The position numbers were made by a program, and so were the translations under genes. A DNA stretch of 64,000 bases from Capitulum mitella (taxonomy: Eukaryota > Arthropoda > Thecostraca > Pollicipedomorpha > Pollicipedidae), in NCBI GenBank assembly GCA_030062745.1, contig CP099839.1, forward strand, positions 45,210,796 to 45,274,795, written 5' to 3'. Below the pieces are notes generated by a model that saw only the letters and a list, made by a program, of their open reading frames with translations, did not search any database and was not told the origin of the DNA. Each line of letters begins with the position of its first letter. Positions within the stretch are counted from its first letter, which is position 1. This document shows positions 20,069 to 29,300 of this stretch, one piece after another.

Positions 20069-22335
20069 CCTGGATCAGTAAGTACACTCTCCATCTCTCT
20101 GTGGGGCGGCTTTGTAGTTAGAGGCTCTACGCTTGCCCGCCGCTGCGATGTAATTAGCCAGAGTGGCTGTGTGCGCTGTCACCGTCGAGGCAGCTGAAAA
20201 TTTCATTGTCAAGCAGCTCAGAATTTGGCCCGAGATGAGCTATCGCTTTCAGGGGCCAGGGTGCAGGGAAGCACACTAAAGCTGTATAGAAACATCAGAA
20301 AATGTTGTTGTCCGTGGTTTAAAGTAGTCTACTTTCCTCAGCAAACATTTGCTACTGAAGTGTTGTTTGCTGTATGATGTTATTGGCTCACCTCGCCCGG
20401 CGATTACGAAGTAATTCAGCACCCGCTTGCCTGCTGCCATGGTTATCAAAACAAGCGCAGTGTTGACCGAGAAAACACCCGGAAACCTTTGAAAGACTTG
20501 GTTAAATCGAGCTTTAACACATGAAAAATGGGATCAGAGAGGAACATAAAGCATATGCAAAAGAAGCATTGGCTTTAAGTACCTTAACTCTTTTCCCGTA
20601 TGGGAGGGGAGCGGGACTTCAGAAGCCCTCCTTTGTTTTTCCTCGCTATTTTCAAGGTTTTAAAGCAGGTTCAAGGAACTTGGTGGTCTTTCTCATCTGT
20701 GTTTCATACTTATTACACCAAATTTGTATCATGTTATTTGGCGTAGGGGCTGAGTCAGGCCATGTTTTTGGGAGGCACTTTAGACCATTTATGGCACTGT
20801 TGATGGTAAAAAAATGTCTGCTAAAAATAAAGGTTTTGATATAAAACTTCGATATAAAACTTTCTGTGAGTGTATAGGTTAGGTTATAACTGTGCAATGT
20901 ATATGTATATATATACATGTATATATGAGTGTATAGGTTATAACTGTGCAAACACACAAAAAATATTTCTTATTGGCCTAAGATTACTTTACAAGTTCAA
21001 GTGAAGGTCAAAAGTCAAAATATGATTTTATGTCGGCACTTTAGACGCCAATTTTTTAATACGGAATCCAGAATATGCATAGCTCAGAACGATATTTCCC
21101 AATTTCCCAACAAGTTTCTGCAAATTTCATGTCGATATTAGGTAGGGTCACGGAGCTATGGCCTTAAGTGTCCGCACGCGTACCTTACATCACGACGTCA
21201 TAAACAGGGCTTTTGCAAATATAGCTGACTTAAAAGACTGTACACATCTTCAAACACTGAAATGAACCCACGGTCATTCCAAGTGGTTCTGAAGTGATCT
21301 AAACTCATCTGAGGCCAAAGGTCGCAAGATGACCTGATCAACAAGCGACCATGAAATTTCCCCTTTTTTCTTCCTCTGTTGCTGCCTAGGGTAACATTAT
21401 AATTCTATGCCAGCATTTTACATGGTATGAACAAGGCAACACGATTTGTATTTCTTAAGTATAAAATGGATAGTGACAGCTTAAAAAAAAAACACATTTT
21501 AAATTCTAAGGTTAATCCATTTTTCAAAAACAAATATTCTTCTTCCTGGGCCCTGTGGAGGGCTACGTAGTCTCCAGATGCTAAACGTAAGGGCCAAAGC
21601 AAAAGTCCATCGATTATTTTTCCATTCATGTCGATGACATCAAAGCCGGTGAATAAATATCGAAGCTGCAAAAACCAAAAATGCACCCTTTTCTGGTCTT
21701 TTGTCCCACCTCCTGATTCCACCCCTTGTAAGATTTTTAATAATTCTTTTTCTGGAAATCGGGCGGGTAGTTCTTGACATCCCACAGGTTGGGACGAATA
21801 AGCCCACCCCCCATATGGGAGTGCATACTAGCGTTATGGGTAGGGGAGTAGGGTCAAGGCATTACCGATGCCATGACATCATCATTAATGCAATCACTGA
21901 GACTGTACCAATGGAAGGCTTCTCCGTCATCAGTCGGCTTAAATTAACAGCACCATTGCCGTCAGAATCCAAACGAAGAGGGAAATAATTAGGACCTTAA
22001 GAGGAAGCTGCTTGGCATCAAGTCATTTCAATATCTCTTTTCATGAATCACATAAAAATTGAACAGGGTCGGTTGTCTGCACGACATTCATGGGAGAAAG
22101 AAGGGTATGTTGGTGCAGATTTTGTAAGGGGAACTAAAAACGATCTTATTTAGATTTATTTCAAGACGTGCTTTCGAATAAATTTGCTTCGGATCAGTCT
22201 TAAAAGCGCGATGGAGGCGATGCCCAATTGGAGACAATTTACCCGCATCACGATTAGTACGCATACTGTTTGACAGCCTTGGGAGAGCTTACCAGGACAG
22301 CTGGTCAGCAGGGCGACGAAGAGCAGGAGGATCAT
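7599..22335 (-). CDS. dpr: DPR-family two-Ig-domain cell-surface protein (whole gene, 7 coding exons)
   Basis: Coding segments, in transcript order: 22335-22293, 16233-16061, 13819-13658, 11419-11285, 10472-10392, 8808-8673, 7711-7599. They join in phase to 280 residues plus stop. Residues 1-15 form a signal peptide. Ig1 has Cys61, Trp75 and Cys125, with the DPR hallmarks VSWLRRRDWH, TNDERFQ and GVYECQ. Ig2 has Cys167, Trp181 and Cys227, with VNLNVVQP, YVYWHHND and DSGNYTC. A basic linker (MAAIQRRK) leads to a hydrophobic tail at about 266-279 that ends the protein, as expected for a GPI signal. Family knowledge: DPRs sit on neuronal surfaces and bind DIP Ig proteins through Ig1 in synaptic partner recognition. 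Sequons lie at NSS, NVT, NIT and NYT. The length fits the family. The FLSEGDKMAAIQRRK end resembles, from memory, the dpr1/2/3/5-like group; that placement is uncertain, the family is not. Confidence 0.92.
8673..8808 (-). CDS. dpr: dpr-like exon 6: end of Ig2
   Basis: 136 bases: 45 codons plus one base, from a GGGCGACAG acceptor to GAAG/GTGGGC. It encodes VSLERHDLETKSTLNITDVR, then DTDSGNYTCSADNSRPASV and VFLSEG. It holds the D-x-G-x-Y-x-C tyrosine-corner motif with cysteine 227 and two sequons. The first six exon bases (GTGAGT) mimic a splice donor right after the acceptor, but reading through in phase gives the family sequence, so the call is secure. Confidence 0.95.
8955..9235. repeat. 17-bp minisatellite (intron 5 of dpr-like gene)
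   Basis: Degenerate tandem units of the form GGTGACGTGGGACGGGC, about 16 copies, cleanest at 9178-9230 where successive units are exactly 17 bp apart. Confidence 0.8.
9688..10073. repeat. 36-bp minisatellite, about 10.7 copies (intron 5 of dpr-like gene)
   Basis: Unit begins GCACCGTCCGACCCCGAGCG and continues GCGCAGGACGCAGAAC. Copies differ mainly at one codon-like position (CCC/CTC/CAC). Because 36 is a multiple of three and no stop occurs in several frames, long open frames run through it on both strands (12-residue periods such as TVRPRAAQDAER). Those frames are a by-product of the repeat, inside an intron. Confidence 0.95.
10392..10472 (-). CDS. dpr: dpr-like exon 5: Ig2 C strand
   Basis: 27 codons in phase 0 after a strong TTTTTATTGCAG acceptor, ending ATGCAG/GTGAGA. 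It encodes AMTPPVYVYWHHNDKALNPY and a further seven residues. The P-P-x-Y-x-x-W motif with the Ig2 tryptophan (residue 181) is typical of DPR Ig2. The loop between this exon and the next is shorter than in fly DPRs I recall, which carry a longer glycine-rich stretch here. Confidence 0.92.
10850..11165. repeat. degenerate GTCAGC-rich tandem repeat (intron 4 of dpr-like gene)
   Basis: GTCAGCGAT / GTCAGTGACCACAA / GTCAGCCATGA-like motifs recur at irregular 20-45 base spacing. Too decayed to fix a unit length by eye. Confidence 0.4.
11285..11419 (-). CDS. dpr: dpr-like exon 4: Ig1 G strand and start of Ig2
   Basis: Exactly 45 codons in phase 0, between GTCGACAG (acceptor) and AAGGAG/GTGAGA (donor). 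It begins VSTDTGKISYLVNLNVVQP, which completes Ig1 as in other DPRs, then VYHVERGSAISLVC, the A'-B strands of Ig2 with cysteine 167. The family equivalent reads LHVDMGSTINLVC. No oddities. Confidence 0.93.
12370..12860. repeat. degenerate ~38-bp minisatellite (intron 3 of dpr-like gene)
   Basis: About a dozen diverged copies of a unit containing GGGACGGTGCTCTGTCAGTG followed by GTGCACCGTGCNCCGGGGA. GACGGTGC recurs at about 12388, 12538, 12576, 12647, 12698, 12736 and 12814. Confidence 0.8.
13585..13657 (-). CDS. possible alternative 3' extension of dpr-like exon 3
   Basis: Directly after the ECQ donor the frame continues with VNTGAPEAARAWAAWVDLSV, then reaches a second consensus donor (TTTCAG/GTAAAC) at 13584. 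WVDLSVKP resembles a DPR Ig1 G strand (compare the family's VNLNVVVP). Use of this donor leaves phase 1, whereas the identified exon 4 starts in phase 0, so it would need another downstream acceptor, and I do not see a convincing one. It may be an alternative isoform, or simply intron whose donor consensus happens to read like the exon. Confidence 0.35.
13658..13819 (-). CDS. dpr: dpr-like exon 3: core of Ig1
   Basis: Exactly 54 codons in phase 0, from a TTCTCAG acceptor to a CAG/GTGAAC donor. It carries the strongest family match: VSWLRRRDWHLLTS with the Ig core tryptophan, FTNDERFQIFH, DWVLKISFVQLRD, then GVYECQ with the second Ig1 cysteine (residue 125). This is the face of DPR Ig1 that contacts DIP partners. 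The frame stays open past the donor, and a second good donor lies at 13584 (see the alternative segment). Confidence 0.95.
13983..14242. mobile_element. tRNA-derived SINE-like foldback element (intron 2 of dpr-like gene)
   Basis: On the minus strand, 14240-14165 reads like a decayed tRNA head: TAGCGCAATCG fits the polymerase III A box, and GATTCCAGTTCAGG is a degraded B box. On the plus strand, about 13990-14035 holds a second tRNA-like piece with GCCGGTTCGAATTCAGG, a good B box. Both continue inward with related sequence (TTCAGGTAACGACGC versus TTCAGGAAGAGGCGC), so the two form inverted arms pointing at each other. Neither folds into a full cloverleaf, so an active tRNA gene is unlikely. Confidence 0.5.
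15250..15440. repeat. degenerate CCCGGG-rich repeat (intron 2 of dpr-like gene)
   Basis: CTGCCCGGGGCAAGAC / CTGCTCCCTGGGGCAAGGCC-like units recur about every 25-30 bases, GC-rich and diverged. Confidence 0.5.
16061..16233 (-). CDS. dpr: dpr-like exon 2: mature N-terminus and first half of Ig1
   Basis: The exon encodes about 57 residues: a linker, then VNSSVANVTAQLGLTAFLHC, the A-B strands of Ig1 with the first cysteine (residue 61) and two N-glycosylation sequons. It ends in an AAG/GTGAGC donor at 16060. The acceptor chosen is CGTTACAG (AG at 16235-16234), the AG that gives the phase required by exon 1. The body after the cysteine (SQPMTHDDTPK) is two residues longer than the usual DPR B-C loop, as I recall it, and lacks the common N-K-T sequon. 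The 5' boundary is the least certain splice site in the gene. Confidence 0.85.
16871..16990. repeat. ~50-bp direct repeat, 2.3 copies (intron 1 of dpr-like gene)
   Basis: ACACATCACCCCGGTCTAAC and ACACACCACCCCGATCTGAC start successive copies about 50 bp apart, each followed by GTCAC(G/A)GC and CCTCACTG. A third copy is partial. The second copy contains TGACGTCA at 16938-16945. Confidence 0.75.
17030..20010. other. intron 1 of dpr-like gene, no structure recognised
   Basis: No exon-like frame with splice signals and DPR similarity was found. Short open frames at 17040-17620 and 19510-19930 are unremarkable. Confidence 0.5.
20017..20066. repeat. (TC)n microsatellite
   Basis: About 50 bases of pure TC dinucleotide inside intron 1 of the dpr-like gene. 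Confidence 0.97.
20585..21480 (+). mobile_element. dispersed AGGTCA-rich repeat, copy A (intron 1 of dpr-like gene)
   Basis: Collinear with the copy around 43970-44860. Shared blocks in the same order: a TTTTCCCG/G-run head; GGGAGGCAC then ACCATTT at about 20770; TTACTTTACAAG at about 20985; GGGTCACGGAGCTATG at 21145; and CGATTTGTATTTCTT at 21442. No transposase or reverse-transcriptase frame is visible, so this is probably a non-autonomous element. Open frames inside it (20521-20844 plus; 21405-21785 minus) are therefore not called as genes. Confidence 0.7.
22293..22335 (-). CDS. dpr: dpr-like exon 1: start codon and signal peptide
   Basis: ATG at 22335-22333 opens MILLLFVALLTSCP, a short, strongly hydrophobic signal sequence. 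The exon ends with one base of the next codon before a GTAAGC donor at 22292. That phase exactly fits the two-base start of the exon at 16233, and the join restores an alanine that makes a plausible signal-peptidase site (CPA/GA). The intron would be 6.06 kb. An intervening exon cannot be excluded, so the link is less certain than the exon itself. Confidence 0.78.
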
Positions 22336-22366
22336 CCTTACAGTTTCTGTTCCAAATCGTCCAGAT
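22336..22366 (-). other. 5' UTR part of dpr-like exon 1 and its splice acceptor
   Basis: A pyrimidine-rich stretch ending in TTGTCATTGCAG (AG at 22368-22367) precedes 31 bases and then the ATG. This suggests that the start-codon exon is preceded by at least one non-coding exon further upstream. I could not locate that exon or a promoter. Inference from splice-site quality only. Confidence 0.55.
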
Positions 22367-22399
22367 CTGCAATGACAACGAGACTGTTATTACCGTATT

Positions 22400-23925
22400 G
22401 TATTAGATTAGTGTCGTGTCTCACGTATCGACGTTGCTAGGAGGCTGAGATGACTCAACCCTCAGTTTGTAGATGGCAGCTCTGTCGAGGCTCTCCTCAT
22501 GCATGCCATCAGCTGTAGGCGGATGTGACGCGGTGTCACGGACGACTGTGATGTAAGTGGATCGTTCTGTAATACGAAGGGCCGTCGGGGTCGCGAAGTT
22601 AGGCACGTATTAGCCTGGGAACCGTGGAGAGCCGGACTGTGTGAATGCGCTTGTGCTGCCTGTATGTTTGCGGTTGTTTGGCCTCAAGCTATTGCTCGAG
22701 ACATTTCAAAACGAGTCGTTACTTTTTTTGGTCAGATTTTGAGGTTTAATATTTCTGTTAATAAACACAGAGTTCGGTGGAACCAGTACGCTTCAATTAC
22801 TAAAAACCGCACCCTCCCATAGTTTCCAACAAAATCCTGCATTCCTCTAAAACAGGGCCTACTTTAACATGATAACCGGGGAGATCCCCACCAGCAACGG
22901 CCAAACCCCCCCCCCCTCAGTACACAGCGAAATCCCTCTCTCCCAGTGAAAACGGTGTTTTCCCCGCAGCTCACCAGGTCTTTGGCACGCTTCAGGCAGA
23001 AACTGTGAGTAGATATATCCATCGTGAGATACGTAATGGGGAAAAAACGAAAAACGGGCGCTCAGCTGTTTTTTTCAAGCGTCAGACAGGTTTCAAACTC
23101 CGTTAGCTGGAATCTGATTGGCGTAAATGAGTGCGAAGGTTAGGGCAGGGATATCATCAATAAGTGATCCTCATGCTTATGACAATTCTGCCGGATGCCG
23201 ATATGATTGCTCTCATTTCATGAACTGCTGCGATCGCAAACGAGGTAAAACAGATCGCGCAAAAATACGGCGAATCCGGCCAGCGAGCCCACAGATATAG
23301 CGGAGGCAGCTGGCGGAGCGGAGGCAGCTGGCGGCCTTTGGCCGGCTTGCCCCTGCCCATGTAACCCGAAAACGCCACCCCCTTAGATCCCCGTGTGCGC
23401 CACGAGGCGCATGCGTTTCTCGGACGCATCGGCCGCTTTTTTCGCCGTTTGCCACGCCTCGAATTTAAAGCCCTTTGCACGTGCGAGTTTTCGATTCGAA
23501 TTAAGTTTCGCCCAAAAGGTGATCGAATTAACTGAGGGGTCGTCCCAGGATCGCATTGCACGCTTCATTGCCAACAAACGGGTTCTGTTCGTTGAACCAA
23601 ACGTCGGCAGTCTGGTCTCCGCAAAATTCTCACGCTGGCACCCCAGCGTCGTACGACATTCGCGCTGTGCGCTTTAGTCTGGTTGAAGCAGCTCAAAGTA
23701 CTCTTTCACAGTCACGCTTCGAGCTTCCATGGAAACAGTCTGCCTTCGTCCGTTTGGTCCGTCGCGCTTTGCCGTCGGACACGCTGGCTTTGAGCACTGC
23801 ATCACGCTGTCTGTTTCAAAAGTCACATTTCTGCTCTGTTTTCGCTTTCCCAGGTTGGACGGGCGCAAAATGTCTTTATTATATTCCATCTTCGTCAATT
23901 TTCACCGCCGCAGTTTTCGTCGAGA
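22400..23925. other. upstream flank of dpr-like gene; no gene or promoter recognised
   Basis: Must contain or lead towards the unplaced 5' non-coding exon(s). A run of nine C residues lies near 22910. GC-rich frames at 23210-23680 overlap on both strands. No core promoter element could be assigned. Confidence 0.4.
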
Positions 23926-23929
23926 TCGC

Positions 23930-24425
23930 CCTCACTCTGTCTCTCCCCGCCAGCGTCAGCAGGTCTTCCTCGGTGCCCCTGGATCTCCATCCGTTTCGAT
24001 TTGTCTCCTTCGATCTTGCTCGATCTCCATTATTCTCTGTTCGTCTCCTTTGGTTTCCATCAGTTTACCAGTCTTTCGGTCTCTCTAAATCTCGTCTGAT
24101 GTCGATCTCTATCGGTCTGTATCGGTCTCAACCGGTCTCTGTCGGTTTCATTTGGTCTTGACCGATCCCCACCGCCTCAAACTGGTCTCCGTCGATCTCC
24201 GTCGGTCCGTTGATCTCGGTCAATCTCTGTTGGTCTCCTCGATATCCCTCAGTCTCCTCCACAATCACTCAGTTTTTCTTTGTTCCCCCACAGTCACTCC
24301 GGTTTCTGTCTGTCTCTGTCCTTTTTCTGTCTTCGTCTCATTCTCTGTGTCTGTCTCTGTCTTCCAGTATCTGTCCGTCTCTGTTTGCCCCTGTTTGTGT
24401 TTGCCTTTCTGCATCTGTATCTGAC
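23930..24425. repeat. degenerate TCTC/GGTCTC-rich low-complexity tract
   Basis: About 500 bases dominated by GGTCTC(C/T)GTCGATCTC and TCTGTCTCTGT-like units. The resulting serine/leucine-rich open frames on the plus strand (23556-24161, 24152-24479) are low-complexity by-products. Confidence 0.8.
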
Positions 24426-24429
24426 CAGA

Positions 24430-26475
24430 CCTATGCGCCTATTAAAGCAGCATTTTTTTTAGTCCTGTGGCGTATCTGAAATCCCGAAATTGGAGGTCGC
24501 GTCAAGGTGAAATCGAGCAGAATGGCATAATACAATTTTTAGTTAAGAGCAAGAGAAGCTGGTTTTCGATCGTGATCAGCAAAAAAGGATAACACATAAA
24601 ATGCGGCATGCAGAGGTTTTTGAAACCTACCACGAGACACACCAAGTGGTGTATACTGACGTGCTCAAAACTTGATTAAAGAACGTAGTGACACTATTTT
24701 TAGCGGTATGCTCCCAGTGGCGTCACCACAATCTTTAACCGAACGCAAATATCTCCAAAGATGTCGACTCCGTGCAAAAGCACGACTTGTACCGGTTTAC
24801 TTGATGCGTTGAAGCAGTAAAAGTTAGACGATTTATGATTATTTTATAGTAGCGTCAAAACGGCGAAAATTCTTTCGTGCCATTGGTGTTGATTTTTCCA
24901 AGAATCTCACCCTCCATGCCATCACAATCACAGAGTAAGCGCAAAGGACCCGAAAACCGAAAATTCCCACATTCATCTCCGCTCTGAGGCTGTGCCTCGG
25001 CAACTCTGTTGGACGGGGTCGGCCCTACGGAATGATATGCAGTTGGTGCCTTGTGACACGGGGCTATATAGCCGCCGAGTCGTTAGAAATGAAGATTGAA
25101 TTTGGCCGTACTCTATTTTGTAAAGCTTACAAAACGGCCTTTTTGTGTTCCCGTGGCTATATGACTTGACGTCCTAGTCCCCGTTGTTGTACATGGCACT
25201 GTTTTCCAGTCGATTTTCTGTCCTACGAACCAGGTTTCTTTTCGGTGCGAGCCACGGTTGACGAGATCGGATGCTGGAAAGGACAACGCGTCGACGGTTG
25301 GCAATCGTCTCGAGCTCACTTGAAAATGGACGGAATTGCCCCCTGCATTGGTTCACGTGGGGTCGCATGGCGGAAGCGGCCGCAGAACGCTTGATCAGTG
25401 TTTGGCATCATCGGAACGGCAAAAGAACGGGCTTTCCGTTGGTTCTAATTTCATGTCAGGCATTGATGTCCTTTCATTCCAAATCACATTATCTACCACT
25501 TTGGGCGTGCGCCGCGACTACCCAGTCCGGAAGATGAGGTCAACTCCGCTAAACGATTTCCTGCCGGTACATTTTGTGGTTGTTCATCATACCTTTAACG
25601 AGATCATGACCCCATTTTAAAGCCTCGCAAAACGGACATTTTCTGTGTTCCCGCGGACAGCATGCGGACAGCATGTGCCGGTTCCCGTTCGGCCTCCTTC
25701 GTGCGATGCAATTCTCCAGTCGACTGTTTGTCGAACGCAGCCGATTTTTGTGTCGGTGCGACCCCTGGCTTCCCAGATCGAGCGCCCGCAAGCGACGCGC
25801 GTCTAAGTTTTTTTCCGAAAACGTGTCGGATTTCGCCAAAAATGCGTGCAAATTCCATGTGAGACTCAAGCGCGTGTCGCGTGCAGCCCCAACGTTCCCC
25901 GAAATCCGAAAATCTAACACATGTCATTATGCCGCCAAACCCTCCATGCGACTTCAGTCTCGCCACACTAGCCCGTCAAAACTGAAGTTCGACAGGTCAG
26001 AGAAAACAATGTGGGAGAATTATCCAGGCTATGATTTGTGTCACGCATAATTCGACTGGCCAAAATCCCCCCTCCCTTAGGATTTGCTCTTAAAATAGGC
26101 CCTGCTCTAAACTCTAAGGGGTTAGCTTCTAAGCTCTTTTCTAAGCTCTAAGGGGCTTAACCGCATACACATTTAACAAACTATATGACAACATAACACC
26201 CTTACCCGACGTAAATATTTTTACGGGCCCCACGAACGAACGAGTGGATGCCAACATCCCATTTCTGTCTTAGTCCAGATAGAACAAAGAAACATTAGCA
26301 AACGTGTCGCATGTTTCTTATTCGGATGATGCCTAATTTTAACCTTTCACATCACTTAGTGACCTCTCGAAGCAGAGGGAAAAGTAAACCATCGGCTGCC
26401 GCGTCGGCAACCATCGTAGTCTTTGCTACGCTTTTCCGGCGACTTGGTTTAAAAACTGGTCAATCCTTGTAGTCA
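24430..26475. other. no gene recognised
   Basis: Several 60-125 codon frames at 25110-26050 overlap on opposite strands. GAAAACG/CGCCAAAAATGCG-type wording appears, but no family match or intron-exon logic was found. Confidence 0.45.
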
Positions 26476-26890
26476 ATGAATGTTTTTCTCTCGAGACGAG
26501 GGTCAAGTCAATGAGGGGTGGGGCATTTTTGTGTGTATTTGTTACTCTGTTAGCGCCAGATGTTTGAATGTCACAGATTGGGATTCTGATAGTTTGAAAA
26601 AGGAAACATCAACGTCAGTATTGAAATTATTGTCACACAGCTACCCAGAACCAGGTAGTAAAGTCATGCTCAGGTCATATAAGGTCAATAAGTGAAGTCG
26701 CAGGACCTTGGACGGGTTACTGACTTTTGGGACTGCTGTTGTTGTCAAGCACACGTCCAAACAGTCATGTGCCGAAAACTGGATCCATATGACGTCAGAC
26801 TTCTGAGGAACAGACCAAAAAGTGCTTGTCTGATTTATAAAAACGGTAAGCAGGCCCACGAGAATGACGTCATAATACGGCGACATGATA

Positions 26891-27055
26891 TGACCTGATA
26901 ATTTTTTTATATTATCAGGTTTATCATTATTTTATTATCATTTCATTATATATCATTAATATATAATGAATCATATATGATTGAATGAAAATGAAACAAT
27001 AATAATATATCATTAATATATTATTTTACTAGTATCATTATATTATATTAAATAA
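26891..27055. repeat. AT-rich palindrome cluster
   Basis: Includes the perfect hairpin ACCTGATAAT - 8 bases - ATTATCAGGT and, further on, AATAATATA - 7 bases - TATATTATT. The segment is nearly pure A/T between GC-balanced flanks. Confidence 0.75.
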
Positions 27056-27199
27056 CACGCCCAACGGGGGGCGTTTCGACGCCCCCTAAGGACTTGTGGT
27101 AGCAACGCTCAGCGCGTGGAAATTTCCAGTACCTTTTTTACATCCTTTGCGCATGTCCTGTAAAATGGTCAACTCCCGGTCGTGCCAGGCCACTGACCT

Positions 27200-27960
27200 A
27201 GGTAACGTAAAAGAGGTTACTCTTCGATTTTTTAAAGTCTTCTGCAAACGACACCAAGTGATCGATCGACCCATAACTTTTAGGGATAGTAGTTGAAGAC
27301 ACGCATAAGAATTGCACCATCTCGAATTTGTTGTGAAGGTCAATGTCCATGACCTGAGATCAGCTCATTGCCCGCCATATTCCATGTTTCTAGCGGTTTT
27401 GAACCTTTTCTTCGGTTTGCTGGTACCTGACATGCATTCCTGAACCAAGGAAGTCACTAAACACAGGAGGTCAGGTCAGATCACATTTTGGGTGAACTAA
27501 CAAAAAGCACTCTGAAATCCAGTTTTGATGACCTTCAAGGTAGAAATAGGCACTGAAGTCGATTTTGCAGTCCAAAATTGCATCAGGATCCTTCCAAGTT
27601 GTGAAGGGACCTTTGGTCTCCTCAGGTCATGCGAGGTGATCGTGATAGAAACTGAAATATATTTCTTGTGCCCGAAATGTATTGCTGGGCCAGGGAAGTC
27701 TCTAAACACGACAAACAATGTTGACCCAAATGAAGGGTCATGAGGTCATGACAGGTGACATTTGTGGTAAACTAGCAAAAAGGAGTTTAAAACCCCGTTT
27801 TGATGATTCCTTGAGTTAAGATACGCTCTGAAGTCGATTGTACAGTCCAGAATTACACCAAGACGCCTTCAAGCCGAAATGACCTTAGGTCATCCGGGGT
27901 TATGCGGGATCACCGTGGTAGAAGCTGAGTTCATGTCCAGATATCCAGCTGCATCTCTCT
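27200..27960. repeat. ~245-bp tandem repeat, about 3 diverged copies
   Basis: GGAAGTCACTAAACAC at 27449 and GGAAGTCTCTAAACAC at 27694 are 245 bp apart. Each is followed in order by GGTCA-rich sequence, TGAACTA/TAAACTAGCAAAAAG, TTTTGATGA and CTGAAGTCGATT. A weaker earlier copy begins near 27200. The 73-codon open frames at about 27497-27743 lie inside and are not called as genes. Confidence 0.7.
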
Positions 27961-28664
27961 GGTTGATTTCAAGAGTCAATGGCAGATCTAAGCATGCTTC
28001 AAATCAGGTCATTATCCTACGTTAGGTCAGATCATATGATCGATCTTTTATAGCACCCTATTGATCACGGTTGTGGGACCCAAGGATTTTTATTCCAAAG
28101 GTATTCTTTGCCCTTTTGTTTGCACTGTTATCGATCCCCGACAGAACACGAAACAAAGCAAAAAACGGCTCAATGTTAGGTTAGGTAACAAGATTACGTC
28201 AAGTCACGTTGGGTCACTGGCGTTATAGTCTGTCGGCGTTAAAAAAAAAAAATGTTTCTACGAATCATTTCTGCCATTTTGGAATCACACATGGACAACA
28301 ACTTGCCCGCATCGTTCAGAAGACTCACAAAAATAGCGAAATGAAAAGGTATATCAGGTGACCTGATGCAATGTCTGACTATATGCATGCTATAAATTAT
28401 AGGTCACCGTAACGCACATTCTGTTAGCTTTCCATTGGCATGCTCAGAACTGCTGTGGGTCTGTTAGGGGGCTGAGCTCGATCTCGTCTAAAAACATCGC
28501 ATTTTTTACATATCTAGACCATTATTTTTCAAAATTCTTCAACAATTTTTAATGCTATAGTACGTACTCATAATGAGCTTTCCAGTTATATGACTTACTT
28601 TTCTCCAGCGTTTCGTTCGCGAGATAAAGAGGGGCGTCGAAACGCCCCCCCCCCCTCCCGGCTC

Positions 28665-29240
28665 CGACCGCCCACCTCAGGGTGCCGGTTGGTTGTGGGT
28701 TAAGATTCTGGGAGAATGTAAGGCCCTCTCTTGTAAATTTCAGGTTCTCGATGCGGGCCGTTCACTGGCAATTTAGGAAAAATTTCTTGTGGGGGGAGTG
28801 CAGTCACCGCTCGTCCGCTGAGAGTAAGCACTTACGTAAGCTGCGTAAGAGATGGATGCTTTCATTTGACGAACGGTCTGTTTTATTTGCTCTGACTAGA
28901 AACGACTTTTATTGCTTTTTCTCGAACAGCGGGCTTTGTTGTGAATTTTGTTATGCTGCAGAGAATTGCGTCACTTGTGTTAACGTACGTATCCGTGACG
29001 TAACGCCCATAACGTCTTCAACAATCATAAGGGTCATCTCTGACGCTTCTCACGGCAGTTGGATCGCCGTTATCTAGTAATCAATGCCCTCTGGCCCACT
29101 TTATGAGACATTTATCAGGCATTAGAAGATGATGGAGCCGTTATTACCGACGCCGTCTGGTAGAAGCAACAATCTCCCAAAAACGCACATCGCAAGATCG
29201 TCTGGCCACACGCCAACGCCATCCGACTACCATTCCGGTA
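28665..29240. other. no gene recognised (131-codon open frame at 28682-29077)
   Basis: A plus-strand frame of 131 codons is the longest uninterrupted stretch here. It has two cysteine clusters (GLCCEFC, NCVTCVN) but no recognisable domain. It follows directly on the G/C-hairpin end of the preceding repeat block. Probably fortuitous. Confidence 0.3.
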
Positions 29241-29245
29241 TCATC

Positions 29246-29300
29246 AGCCAGCTGCCAGCAGCAGCCGCGCTGCTGCAGCAGCAGCTGCTGCATCAACAGC
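29246..29300. repeat. interrupted CAG/CTG triplet cluster with self-complementarity
   Basis: GCAGCAGC-CGC-GCTGCTGC followed by CAGCAGCAGCTGCTGC, two overlapping palindromes of CAG/CTG triplets. Confidence 0.8.

Larger units (their letters stand above)
26480..28660. mobile_element. AGGTCA-rich repeat block bounded by G/C hairpins
   Basis: Dense AGGTCA/TGACCT half-sites throughout. A G/C hairpin (GGGGGCGTTTCGACGCCCCC) lies at about 27067, and its reverse complement (GGGGCGTCGAAACGCCCC) at about 28631, so the 1.6 kb between them has matching inverted ends. Inside is a ~245-bp tandem array. No enzyme-coding frame was found. Outer limits are approximate. Confidence 0.5.

Noticed and set aside
21405..21785. 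126-codon minus-strand frame with protein-like wording
   Set aside because: Part of it overlaps the dispersed repeat copy A, and no family or splice support was found.
23556..24479. Serine/leucine-rich plus-strand frames up to 201 codons
   Set aside because: They coincide with the degenerate TCTC low-complexity tract and have no domain.
26892..26920. Bacterial-type intrinsic terminator (hairpin with T run in the loop)
   Set aside because: Eukaryotic context; the T run lies inside the loop, not after the stem, and the stem is AT-rich.
27064..28650. Helitron identity for the hairpin-bounded block
   Set aside because: A terminal hairpin is present, but a TC start, a CTRR end and any Rep/helicase coding are not demonstrable.
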